The notes under the pieces were generated by a model that ran no database searches, was not told the origin of the DNA, and saw only the letters and a list, made by a program, of their open reading frames with translations. A program made the position numbers and the translations under genes. Source: Denitrobaculum sp965232285 (GTDB taxonomy: Bacteria; Pseudomonadota; Alphaproteobacteria; Kiloniellales; Kiloniellaceae). From it: a stretch of 64,000 nucleotides of DNA. The stretch lies in assembly GCA_965232285.1 (NCBI GenBank), contig CBDDPL010000004.1, positions 806,001 to 870,000 on the forward strand, in the 5' to 3' direction. Shown one piece after another: positions 39,063 through 46,647 of the stretch (its first letter is position 1; every line of letters begins with the position of its first letter).

Positions 39063-39090
39063 AAAAAGACCTGGCTACCCAGGTCTTTTT
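39063..39090. terminator. Strong bidirectional terminator after the rRNA operon
   Basis: AAAAAGACCTGG (39063-39074) and CCAGGTCTTTTT (39079-39090) form a perfect 12-bp stem with a four-base loop, with T tracts on both strands. It ends the rRNA transcript and, read the other way, the His-rich protein/ArsR transcript. Confidence 0.9.
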
Positions 39091-39142
39091 GCTATGAAAA
39101 ACACGCCAAAGAGCCCCAGGGAGGATACAGCCCCCTCGCGCC

Positions 39143-39499
39143 TCAGCTGACGACTTCCAGCGGCCCGTGGTCGTCGCAATGGCCGTCGTGGGCATGATGC
39201 AGGCGACCGTTTACCAGATAGCAGACATGGTCGCCGTGAGGGACGGCCTCGTGGCCGCATCCGGGGCCATGGACGTGGCCCTGCTCATGACCGAGACTGT
39301 CTTCGGTGATGGGCGCACAGTGATCCGCGTTCTTGTCGGAGACTTCGATGACATGCTCATCCACGTGGCCTTCATGCGGATGATGAAGATGGCCGTCGTG
39401 GAGATAGTCCACGTGATCGCCGTGGCGCACGGCCGTATGGCCGCATTCGGGACCATGGACGTGCGGGTGGTTCTCGTGTTTCGGGTTCGTGCAAGTCAT
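39143..39499 (-). CDS. Histidine-rich metal-binding repeat protein
   Basis: 118 residues from the ATG at 39499 (AAGGACAG upstream). It is built from two ~40-residue repeats that begin HVHGPECGHTAVRHGDH and HVHGPGCGHEAVPHGDH and end LHHPHEGH and LHHAHDGH; a linker with NADHCAPITED joins them. About a quarter of the residues are His, with CGH and HxH motifs suited to zinc. There is no signal peptide, so it may buffer or deliver metal in the cytosol. It lies 25 bases downstream of a metal-type ArsR gene and beside the zinc island. Confidence 0.78.
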   Translation of the reverse strand: MTCTNPKHENHPHVHGPECGHTAVRHGDHVDYLHDGHLHHPHEGHVDEHVIEVSDKNADHCAPITEDSLGHEQGHVHGPGCGHEAVPHGDHVCYLVNGRLHHAHDGHCDDHGPLEVVS

Positions 39500-39524
39500 T
39501 GCTTCTGTCCTTGAGGTGTTTGAG

Positions 39525-39884
39525 TCAGTGCGTGTCTTCGGCGGCGTGGTCGAGGATGTCGCGGACCAGCCGGAGAACGTGGTAGTCGTGCAGGGCATAG
39601 TGAACGTGTTTGGCCTCACGCCGGCGCGTCACCAGCCGGGCGCTGTGCAGTAATTTGAGCCGCGCCGAAATTGTCGCGAGTTTATCGCCCTCCGCCTCCG
39701 CCAGTTCGCTGACGCAGCGCTCGCCCTCGGCAAGGCGCAGCAACAAGCGCAGACGGGCCGGATCGCCCGCGGCGCTGAGCATGGCGGCCGCGCTCTCCAG
39801 GGTTTTGGTCGAAGGCGCCGCAAAGGGCGCGCGCTCTGGATGCGCTCCATGCGCACAGGCGGGATTGTCGCTTGTCTCTGACAT
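39525..39884 (-). CDS. ArsR/SmtB-family metalloregulator
   Basis: 119 residues; the ATG at 39884 has AGGA upstream, with longer starts at 39890 and 39902 possible. The winged helix spans ~30-100 (LSAAGDPARLRLLLRLAEGE, CVSELAEAEGDKLATISARL). The last helix DYHVLRLVRDILDHAAED keeps the D-x-H...H-x-x-E pattern of the alpha-5 zinc site of SmtB/CzrA. The N-terminal ACAHGAHPER adds Cys/His ligands. Family members leave DNA when zinc binds. It precedes the His-rich gene and a near-palindrome lies in its promoter, so both genes are probably induced by excess zinc. Confidence 0.85.
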   Translation of the reverse strand: MSETSDNPACAHGAHPERAPFAAPSTKTLESAAAMLSAAGDPARLRLLLRLAEGERCVSELAEAEGDKLATISARLKLLHSARLVTRRREAKHVHYALHDYHVLRLVRDILDHAAEDTH

Positions 39885-39896
39885 TGTCATCCTGTC

Positions 39897-39916
39897 AATC
39901 AATCGATCTATTGATT
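39897..39916. promoter_or_regulatory. Candidate ArsR operator
   Basis: AATCAATCGATCTATTGATT is palindromic except for one central pair (AATCAAT...ATTGATT). It overlaps the region just upstream of the arsR start, where self-repression would act. Confidence 0.5.
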
Positions 39917-40967
39917 ATCAAACTTTGTGCACAAGTACAAGCCTGCGGATGATTGAACGGCTGCTCAGAAATGACCGCTGGTGTAACGACAGGGCTGCCT
40001 GACAGGCCTCAGAACACCAAATCTTGACGAAGAATCTGTCGATTGCGCTGGGCTGTTCGTCAGCGACATTTCATCGCCTCTCAAGCAGCGATCCATTCAT
40101 GAGAGGCTTACACCGTCAGGAAGAAGCCCCACTAGCGCTTATTCGGCCAGAAGGTCGAGCAAGAACGACGGCCTGCGCACAAGCTGCGGAGTTCCAATCC
40201 TGACACCAAAACAAACAAGCGCCTGACCAAGCGTCACCATGCTGACGATAGGTTTCCCGATGCCCTGGCGGCAACAATCGCTGAGTAAGCCATCCTGTTC
40301 TAGACCTCTGTCAAAACCACCGCCTTAGAAGCTGGCCGGCAAAACACTTGCGCCGATCTGCGGCTATCTATGCGATCCGAGCAAACCGAATGCGCATTCT
40401 GCGCAATCGAATCGCCCCTAAGCCTTGAGCGGAAAGTTCTTGCAAAGACGTGCCCGATTGGAGCCTCGCACTATTGCTTTCATTGTGAAATGGTATAACA
40501 TAACTATATTAAATTTGTGGATTCAGCCTGATGTTGAGTCGTGTGCACGCCGTCTAACTTGTTGTGTGGGATTCGGGTGCTTCTCTCAAGGTTTGGCGGG
40601 TCTCAGCGGTGTAGGGCTAGAAAACTTGACGCAACCGTTTAGTGCAGGCGCTAAAGAGGCGGAAAAGCTCCTGTCGGATGGGGCCCGCGGTTTGATTAAT
40701 CGTCGTCATGGCGCCGTTAAAATCCGGGCAGGCGGAAAGGCAGCACAGTCAGACATCTCCGCCTTTGCCAGGCCCCACACCCCCGTATTTCCCAATTGGC
40801 TCTATCGGCTCTTCTGAAGCGTGGCTACTGGGCCAACACTTGAGCGCTTCCGCGTTTCGCGACACGCGACCGATCCAGAGCTGACGCGCGCGCCGCAACC
40901 CGATGACACGATTGCAAGCGCCCGGGAGCTAGTCGGACAGGACGCTACCGAACGGAGAATTGAAGCA
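39917..40967. other. Intergenic region of about 1 kb before the zinc island
   Basis: No convincing gene is seen. It contains a Zur-box-like palindrome near 40490 with possible promoter elements, and an 8-bp inverted repeat GCCTCTCA (40076-40083) / TGAGAGGC (40100-40107) of unknown meaning. The open frame at 40425-40817 has no ribosome site or family resemblance and runs through the Zur-like site, so it is not called. Confidence 0.5.
40490..40501. promoter_or_regulatory. Zur-box-like palindrome A
   Basis: ATGGTATAACAT differs by one pair from a perfect palindrome and is flanked as GTGAAATGGTATAACATAAC, like the A/T-rich Zur boxes of proteobacteria. TTGCTT at 40474 could be its -35. The next gene on the plus strand is the remnant at 40968, nearly 470 bases away, which weakens the call. 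Confidence 0.45.
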
Positions 40968-41088
40968 TGAAAGCCGCCTACATCTTCGCCCCAGACGTGG
41001 CAGCCACATTCAAGTTTGCGACGATGACCTTACCGCAGCTCTGCGCGGCTCTTGCTCCGGCCGTGCCGGATCAGATCGTCACGTTGTA
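40968..41088 (+). pseudogene. Internally deleted DsrE-like gene remnant
   Basis: ATG at 40968 opens a 40-codon frame. Its first part, MKAAYIFAPDVAATFKF followed by ATMTLPQL, reads like the N-terminus of DsrE-type proteins seen in such zinc clusters, and the end, CAALAPAVPDQIVTL and stop, reads like their C-terminus. The middle ~75 residues are missing, as if recombination joined two PQL-coding sites. Recognition is from memory of the family pattern, so confidence is moderate. It is the first item of the DUF1826 transcript. Confidence 0.45.
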
Positions 41089-41100
41089 GCTCAAAGCGAT

Positions 41101-41236
41101 GCTATTGAACCGCATACCGGGCAGCCTCGACAGGCAACTTATCGCCGTGTCCGGCAAGGGTTTGTTCGAGGTCACCATCCACTCCAAGTGGGGGCGCGCC
41201 TCGAACGAACTCCGACGCGCGGAGGTTGCCGAATGA
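41101..41236 (+). CDS. Short uncharacterised frame coupled to the DUF1826 gene
   Basis: From ATG 41101 the frame encodes MLLNRIPGSLDRQLIAVSG, then KGLFEVTIHSKWGRASNEL and RRAEVAE, 45 residues in total. Its stop overlaps the DUF1826 start (ATGA), as in translationally coupled genes. It lies in the same frame as the preceding remnant, separated by its TAG. GKGLFEVTIHSK looks faintly like the centre of SelW/Rdx proteins, but the Cys part is missing, so it is probably another degraded piece. Confidence 0.3.
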
Positions 41237-41883
41237 GCCTTGTACATGACGTGGTGGAGGATGCGCCTGTCGGTGTGGCGGTCTCAGACACGCCCGAAGG
41301 CCTATCGGCAATTCACCGCCCTGACTGCGCCGCCGCGATCTGGCGGCGCCACCCGGCGCGGGATTTTCAGTCCTGGATCGCTGCGCTCGAACCGGAGCGG
41401 TTACCGCGCGCGCGTGTGATCCTGCGCTCCGAAGACGTGCGCCATGCAATGGCGCAAATCTGCGAAGCATCGGGAACGCCCGACTGCCACGAACGGGAAA
41501 TGCTGATTGACGATACCGCGGCTCTGGCGAACATCTTCGCCGGCCTGATGCGCGCGCCGTATCTCCGGCTGCGCTGTGACGTCGTTACGACAAACGCCTG
41601 TCGAAAGTTCCACACCGACGCCGTAACAGCACGTCTCATCTGCACCTACAGGGGAACAGGCACGCAATACGGCATTTCGACCGATGGAACCGAGCCTCGG
41701 CGCGTCTTCACCGTGCCGGCCGGCGCAGCGATCCTGCTGCGCGGTACACTTTGGCAGGAGCGCCCGAAGTCCGGCCTGGTGCACCGTTCGCCGCCCATTG
41801 AGGGCACCGGCGAAACACGGCTTCTCTTTGTCTTCGATCCGGTGGAGAGCCCGGACGTCCCATCTCATCAAGTCCTGCATTAA
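41233..41883 (+). CDS. DUF1826 family protein
   Basis: 216 residues from ATG 41233 (GGAGG eight bases upstream). The family features are an N-terminal IHRPDCAAAIWRRHPARDF, a central RLRCDVVTTNACRKFHTD (Cys, Cys, His, Asp near ~120-135, candidate metal ligands) and GETRLLFVFDPVE near the end, giving a cupin-like or dioxygenase-like beta core. DUF1826 genes repeatedly occur in Zur regulons next to COG0523 genes; the function is not known. It precedes the alcohol dehydrogenase by 27 bases and is presumably cotranscribed. Confidence 0.82.
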   Translation: MSLVHDVVEDAPVGVAVSDTPEGLSAIHRPDCAAAIWRRHPARDFQSWIAALEPERLPRARVILRSEDVRHAMAQICEASGTPDCHEREMLIDDTAALANIFAGLMRAPYLRLRCDVVTTNACRKFHTDAVTARLICTYRGTGTQYGISTDGTEPRRVFTVPAGAAILLRGTLWQERPKSGLVHRSPPIEGTGETRLLFVFDPVESPDVPSHQVLH

Positions 41884-41910
41884 TCCCTAGATCTCGATAG
41901 GAGACGGACC

Positions 41911-43074
41911 ATGAAAACACGTGCAGCTATCGCATGGGAGCCAAACCGGCCCCTGGAAATTGAGGAGCTGGACCTTGAAGGTCCGAAAGAAGGTGAGGTC
42001 CTCGTTCGGATCGTTACGACCAGCCTCTGCCACACCGATGTGTTCACCCTGTCGGGCGAAGATCCCGAAGGCCGGTTTCCCTGCGTTCTGGGCCATGAGG
42101 GCTGTGGCGTGGTGGAAGAAGTCGGCAAAGGCGTGACATCGGTTGCGCCGGGCGACCATGTCATTCCGCTCTACATTCCCGAAGATCCTGAATGCCCCTA
42201 CATCAAGTCGGGCAAGACCAATCTCTGCCAGACTATCCGCGAGACACAGGGTGCCGGACTGATGCCTGACGGGACCTCCCGCTTTTCCTATAAGGGCAAG
42301 CAGATCCTGCATTACATGGGCACCAGCACCTTCAGTGAATATACGGTCCTGCCGGAGATTTCGGTCGCCAAGATCGCCAAGGAGGCGCCCTTATCCAAAG
42401 CGTCGGTTATGGGCTGTGCCGTCCCAACCGGCATGGGGGCTGTACGCAACACTGCCAAGGTTGAGGCTGGCGCGACAGTCGCTGTCTTTGGTCTCGGCGC
42501 TGTCGGCATGGCCGTCATCCAGGGCGCGGTGATGAATGGCGCATCGCGCATCATCGGTATCGACATCAACACGGCAAAGTTCCCGCTCGCTTTGGCGCTG
42601 GGCGCCACGGAATGCATCAATCCAAACGACTATGACGGGCCGATACAGAATGTTCTGGTGGAGATGACCGGCGGTGGTCTCGATTACACCTTCGAAGCTG
42701 TGGGCAATGTGGAACTGATGCGCGCGGCGCTCGAGGCGTGCCACAAGGGCTGGGGCGAATGCACCGTGATTGGTGTTGCCGGCGCGGGGCAGGAAATCTC
42801 GACGCGGCCCTTCCAGCTTGTCACCGGACGGGTCTGGCGCGGAACCGCATTTGGTGGTGTGCGAGGCCGCAGCGAGCTTCCTGGTATGGTCGACGAGTGG
42901 TTGCGCGGCGATTTTAGTGTTGATCCCTATATCACGCACCACATGACGCATGGCCAGATCAACACCGCCTTTGACTTGCTTAAGGCCGGCAAGTCTATTC
43001 GATCTGTCGTCCACTTCCGGCCGAACGAGACCATGACGATCAACACCCTGCCAGGCGAAGTCGTTCCGGAGTGA
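41911..43074 (+). CDS. Class III alcohol dehydrogenase / S-(hydroxymethyl)glutathione dehydrogenase paralogue lacking half of the structural zinc ligands
   Basis: 387 residues closely following FrmA/AdhC along the whole length (LEIEELDLEGPKEGEVLVRI at the start, STFSEYTVLPEISVAKI, GQEISTRPFQLVTGRVWRGT). Catalytic zinc ligands are kept: Cys in SLCHTD (~40), His in GHEG (~62) and Cys in MGCAVPTG (~170). The structural zinc loop, CxxCxxCx7C in the family, reads EDPECPYIKSGKTNLC: the first Cys is Asp and the third is Ile. The enzyme therefore probably holds one zinc per subunit instead of two. It oxidises S-hydroxymethylglutathione or alcohols with NAD. It follows DUF1826 in the zinc island. Confidence 0.9.
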   Translation: MKTRAAIAWEPNRPLEIEELDLEGPKEGEVLVRIVTTSLCHTDVFTLSGEDPEGRFPCVLGHEGCGVVEEVGKGVTSVAPGDHVIPLYIPEDPECPYIKSGKTNLCQTIRETQGAGLMPDGTSRFSYKGKQILHYMGTSTFSEYTVLPEISVAKIAKEAPLSKASVMGCAVPTGMGAVRNTAKVEAGATVAVFGLGAVGMAVIQGAVMNGASRIIGIDINTAKFPLALALGATECINPNDYDGPIQNVLVEMTGGGLDYTFEAVGNVELMRAALEACHKGWGECTVIGVAGAGQEISTRPFQLVTGRVWRGTAFGGVRGRSELPGMVDEWLRGDFSVDPYITHHMTHGQINTAFDLLKAGKSIRSVVHFRPNETMTINTLPGEVVPE

Positions 43075-43196
43075 CGTCATCGCATCAACCCAAAAAGAAC
43101 CTGAGACCAGAGAGAGCCTGAAGTCCTGCCTGCTGCACCGCTCAGCAGCGGCTGAAGGCTCTCACCGGGTGGGAACGGCGCGTCCCCGACTGCGGT

Positions 43197-43415
43197 TCAT
43201 TGCAGTTCACGCTCCGCCTGCTCGAACCAGTCGATGACACAAGCCAGATGGGCTTCGCCCCAGGTCGCAACGAACTTCTGCGTACGGTGATCCGCGGGAT
43301 CGCGAAGCGCCGCGAGGCGTTGTTCGACATAGCTCTGAGTGAGCTCGATGCCGCAAAGCACTGTGATGCAGTGCTTCCAGTCGCCGTATGTTTTCAAAGA
43401 CTGCATTTCGATCAC
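43197..43415 (-). CDS. Small conserved-looking protein coupled to thrS
   Basis: 72 residues: YGDWKHCITVLCGIELTQSY, then VEQRLAALRDPADHRTQKF and WGEAHLACVIDWFEQAEREL. It is helical, with Trp, His and Cys evenly placed. Its ATG overlaps the stop of thrS by four bases, so it is the last gene of the zur operon. I do not recognise the family; composition and coupling suggest a real gene. Confidence 0.65.
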   Translation of the reverse strand: MIEMQSLKTYGDWKHCITVLCGIELTQSYVEQRLAALRDPADHRTQKFVATWGEAHLACVIDWFEQAERELQ

Positions 43416-45397
43416 CCTGCCGCAGCTTCTGCAAGCTGCTCCTTGTTCGCGCTCCGATCCCCAAGCGTTGGAAGACGCACGGGAGAACTCGTGCTGCGGA
43501 GCGCCTCGCTTTCGAGCCGAATCATGGCTTCGCGTAACGTGATGGTTTCATTTTCGTTGCTGCCGATCCGCCGGAACGACACGGTGCCTTCTTTCGCCTC
43601 GCGTTTACCCACGACCATCAGCACCGGGACTTTGGCCAGGCTGTGCTCGCGGATCTTGTAGCCGATCTTCTCGTTCCTCAGATCGGTCTCGACACGGAGG
43701 CCAAGAGCCGTGAGTTGGGCCGCCACCTCGTTGGCATAGGAATCGTTGTCCGAGGTGATCGTCGCGACAACGGCCTGGACCGGCGCCAGCCAGAGCGGAA
43801 GCTTGCCCGCATAGTGCTCCAGAAGAATGCCGGCGAAGCGCTCCAGCGAGCCGAACAGCGCCCGATGCAGCATCACCGGGGTGCGCTTCTCGCCATCGGA
43901 GTCAATGTAGGAAGCGCCAAGCCGCTCCGGGAGATTAAGATCCACTTGTAATGTGCCGCACTGCCAGTCGCGGCCGATGGCGTCGCGCAGAACGAACTCC
44001 AGCTTTGGCCCATAGAACGCGCCCTCGCCGGGGTTGGTAGTATAGGCAAGTCCGGTTGCTTCGACCGCCGCCTTCAGGGCTGCCTCCGACCTGTCCCAGA
44101 TCGCATCCGAGCCAATGCGCTTCTGAGGCCGGTCCGAGAACTTGATTCGCACGTCTTTGAAACCGAAGTCGCGGTAGATGCTCAGGATAAGCTGGCACAC
44201 GACCCGGCATTCCTGGGTGATCTGTTCTTCCGTGCAGAAGATGTGCGCATCATCCTGCGTGAAGGCGCGCAGGCGCATGAGCCCGTGGAGCGCGCCCGAA
44301 GGCTCGAAGCGGTGGACCTTGCCGAACTCGCCGATGCGCAAGGGGAGATCGCGGTAGCTCTTGATCCCCTGCTTGTAGACCTGGACTCCGCCGGGGCAGT
44401 TCATCGGCTTCAAAGCGTAGACACGCACTTCTTTTGCTTCGGTGGTGAACATGTTTTCGCCAAACTTGTCCCAATGGCCCGACTGCTCCCAAAGGCTCCG
44501 CTCCATGATGTCCGGCGTGTTGATCTCGACATAGCCGGCCCTGGCCTGACGCTGGCGCATGTAGTCGATGAGGTTCTGGAACAGTGTCCAGCCCTTGGGA
44601 TGCCAGAAGACGGCGCCCGGCGCCTCCTCCTGGAAATGAAACAGGTCCATCTCACGGCCGAGCTTTCGGTGGTCGCGCTTCTCGGCCTCTTCAAGCTGAT
44701 GGAGATAGGCATCGAGTTCGGCCTGGTCGCGCCATGCGGTGCCGTAGATCCGCTGCAGCATCGGATTGCGATGGTCGCCGCGCCAGTAAGCGCCGGCAAC
44801 TTTCAGCAGCTTGAAGGCGGTGCCGAGCTTACCCGTTGAAGGCAGATGGGGGCCGCGGCAGAGGTCCTGGAACGCACCCTGGCGATAGACACTCAAAGTC
44901 TCCGTTGCCGGAATGTCTGCAATAATCTCGGCCTTGTAGTGCTCGCCCTTGGCTTCGAAGTAGCGAATCGCATTGTCGCGTGCCCATAACTCACTTTCGA
45001 TCGGCTCGTCGCGCGCCACGATCTCTCGCATGCGGGTCTCAATGACCTCTAAATCCTCCGGCGTGAAGGGTTGCTCGCGGGCAAAGTCATAGTAGAAGCC
45101 GTTCTCGATCGTGGGGCCGATGGTGACCTGGGTCTCGGGATAGAGCTCTTTGACCGCTTCGGCCAGAACATGCGCCGCGTCATGCCGCAGCAACTCAAGC
45201 GCTTCAGGCTGTTCACGGGTCACCATCTCGACATGGGCGTCGTCATCGATCAGCGAACTGAGATCGCGCAACACGCCATCGACCCGCATGGCCAGCGCCT
45301 TATCGGCGGTCGCGTCGCCGGACCGGGCGGCGATCTCGGTGCCGCGGACAGGTGCGCTATGGGTCTGGACGCCGTCTGGCAGAGTAATCTGGATCAT
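43412..45397 (-). CDS. thrS: Threonyl-tRNA synthetase, paralogue in the zinc island
   Basis: 661 residues with all ThrRS parts: TGS domain (~1-60), editing domain with HDAAH (~73) and Cys in DLCRGPH (~180), class II catalytic core and anticodon-binding domain. The zinc ligands that read threonine are kept: Cys in MNCPG, His in DDAHIFC and His in VMLHRAL. The motif after NCPG is GV rather than the usual HV. It ligates Thr to tRNA-Thr. Its place in a Zur-type operon suggests a second copy used when zinc is short; presence of a housekeeping copy elsewhere is inferred. It lies 154 bases after the carbonic anhydrase gene. Confidence 0.93.
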   Translation of the reverse strand: MIQITLPDGVQTHSAPVRGTEIAARSGDATADKALAMRVDGVLRDLSSLIDDDAHVEMVTREQPEALELLRHDAAHVLAEAVKELYPETQVTIGPTIENGFYYDFAREQPFTPEDLEVIETRMREIVARDEPIESELWARDNAIRYFEAKGEHYKAEIIADIPATETLSVYRQGAFQDLCRGPHLPSTGKLGTAFKLLKVAGAYWRGDHRNPMLQRIYGTAWRDQAELDAYLHQLEEAEKRDHRKLGREMDLFHFQEEAPGAVFWHPKGWTLFQNLIDYMRQRQARAGYVEINTPDIMERSLWEQSGHWDKFGENMFTTEAKEVRVYALKPMNCPGGVQVYKQGIKSYRDLPLRIGEFGKVHRFEPSGALHGLMRLRAFTQDDAHIFCTEEQITQECRVVCQLILSIYRDFGFKDVRIKFSDRPQKRIGSDAIWDRSEAALKAAVEATGLAYTTNPGEGAFYGPKLEFVLRDAIGRDWQCGTLQVDLNLPERLGASYIDSDGEKRTPVMLHRALFGSLERFAGILLEHYAGKLPLWLAPVQAVVATITSDNDSYANEVAAQLTALGLRVETDLRNEKIGYKIREHSLAKVPVLMVVGKREAKEGTVSFRRIGSNENETITLREAMIRLESEALRSTSSPVRLPTLGDRSANKEQLAEAAAG

Positions 45398-45551
45398 AGG
45401 AAGAGCCTCAATAAAGGAGGAAAACCTGCTCCACTCTCGCGGCGGTCAAGCCGTGCGTCGCGGAAAGTGATGCTGCGTGAGCAGCGCCCGGAGCAATTGA
45501 ATGCTCCCTGTGCGGGATCGGCAATCGGGCATGGCGGGAGAACAGGCATCT

Positions 45552-46112
45552 TCAGAACTCTCCCTCGAGGCGCTTGTATCCCTGGACGAGGGAATTGTTG
45601 GTGCGAACGACATCCTCCGAGAACTCAGAGGCATCGGCTGTGACCTTTGGAATGGTGGCGAGATCGGTCCGGGGGCCAATGCGCTGTGTCGAGGGGACAT
45701 AGAAGCCAGGCGGCAGGTCACAGCCATCGACCACGGAGTTGTGCCGTACAACGCAGCCTTCACCCACCGCGCAGTTGAAGAGTACGCTGTTGAAACCGAT
45801 GAAAACACCGTCGTCCACCTGACAGGGGCCGTGGACAATCGCGCGATGTGCGATCGACGTCCGCTCGCCGATGGTGACTGCCGCACCCGACTTGGAGTGG
45901 ATGACAACGCCATCCTGAATGTTCGAATGCGCGCCGATGACGATCGGCTCCATATGGCCTTCTGAATCAACCTCGTCGGCACGGATCACCGCGTAGGGCC
46001 CAATGAAGACATTCTCATGCACGACCACGCGGCCGCAGATAATAGCTGTGGGGTCGACAAATGCACTCTCATGGACGACTGGCATGTCGCCACGCGGATT
46101 TCTACGGATCAT
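45552..46112 (-). CDS. Gamma-class carbonic anhydrase family protein
   Basis: 186 residues of left-handed beta-helix hexapeptides (VHENVFIGPYAVIRADEVDS, DGVFIGFNSVLFNCAVGEG). The three metal-binding His are visible: VVIHSKSG (~72) and IAHRAIVHGP (~88, ~93). The protein resembles CamH/CaiE-type enzymes. Gamma carbonic anhydrases can use iron or cobalt as well as zinc, which would be useful under zinc shortage. Its ATG overlaps the stop of the NifU-like gene by four bases. Confidence 0.88.
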   Translation of the reverse strand: MIRRNPRGDMPVVHESAFVDPTAIICGRVVVHENVFIGPYAVIRADEVDSEGHMEPIVIGAHSNIQDGVVIHSKSGAAVTIGERTSIAHRAIVHGPCQVDDGVFIGFNSVLFNCAVGEGCVVRHNSVVDGCDLPPGFYVPSTQRIGPRTDLATIPKVTADASEFSEDVVRTNNSLVQGYKRLEGEF

Positions 46113-46612
46113 CGGAACCTCGCTCCCGTTCGCTGCGCCTTCACAGGCGCTATCGGGTGTAAGTCTGCTGCGGGCCAGATGCTCTCACTGCCGACCTCTG
46201 CAATGGCGCTCTGCAGCGCCTGGAAAGGAAGCAGTGCCGAGCCATGGCGGCTGCGGACGTCCGCCACCGGCAGAAAGGGTTCGAGTCCGGCCCAGGGGCC
46301 GGGCGGCGGGGCTGTCTTGTCCCGAAGAAGTGCGCTCAGAATACCTGCGCCTTTCTCCACCTCTTCGATGGTCAGGCCAACGACCACCCTGGCAACGACA
46401 GAGGCGACCGCTTGCCCGATGACACAGGCTCTGACGTCGTGGGCGTAGTCGGTGATGACGTTGCCATCAATCATGAGATCGATGGTGATCCGACTGCCGC
46501 AAAGTCGGCTCTGGGCGGTCGCTGACGCGTCGGGAGCCGCGAGCCGGCCGACCCGGGCTATCGACGCGGCAAGTTGCAGGATCTGTTTGTTGTAGAGTTC
46601 GAGATCCGTCAT
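46109..46612 (-). CDS. NifU/IscU N-terminal-like scaffold protein
   Basis: 167 residues. The fold pattern of SufU/IscU is seen: LYNKQILQLAASIARVGRL, QSRLCGSRITIDLMID with the first Cys (~38) and VRACVIGQAVASVVA with the second (~63). The region where a third Cys would be expected reads SRHGSALLPFQALQSAI, with Ser, so the three-Cys metal site is incomplete. A role in iron-sulfur or zinc-linked sulfur transfer is possible. It is coupled to the carbonic anhydrase gene downstream. Such SufU-like genes recur in COG0523 clusters. Confidence 0.78.
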   Translation of the reverse strand: MTDLELYNKQILQLAASIARVGRLAAPDASATAQSRLCGSRITIDLMIDGNVITDYAHDVRACVIGQAVASVVARVVVGLTIEEVEKGAGILSALLRDKTAPPPGPWAGLEPFLPVADVRSRHGSALLPFQALQSAIAEVGSESIWPAADLHPIAPVKAQRTGARFR

Positions 46613-46647
46613 GCCTCGCCCTCCGTCGCTTGCAGTGGGACGCCCAT

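Noticed and set aside
40076..40107. 8-bp inverted repeat GCCTCTCA/TGAGAGGC as a terminator or small RNA
   Set aside because: No T-run follows on either strand and no gene ends nearby; a chance repeat cannot be excluded.
40425..40817. 130-codon open frame before the zinc island
   Set aside because: No ribosome site and no family resemblance, and a Zur-like palindrome lies inside it. Likely a chance frame.
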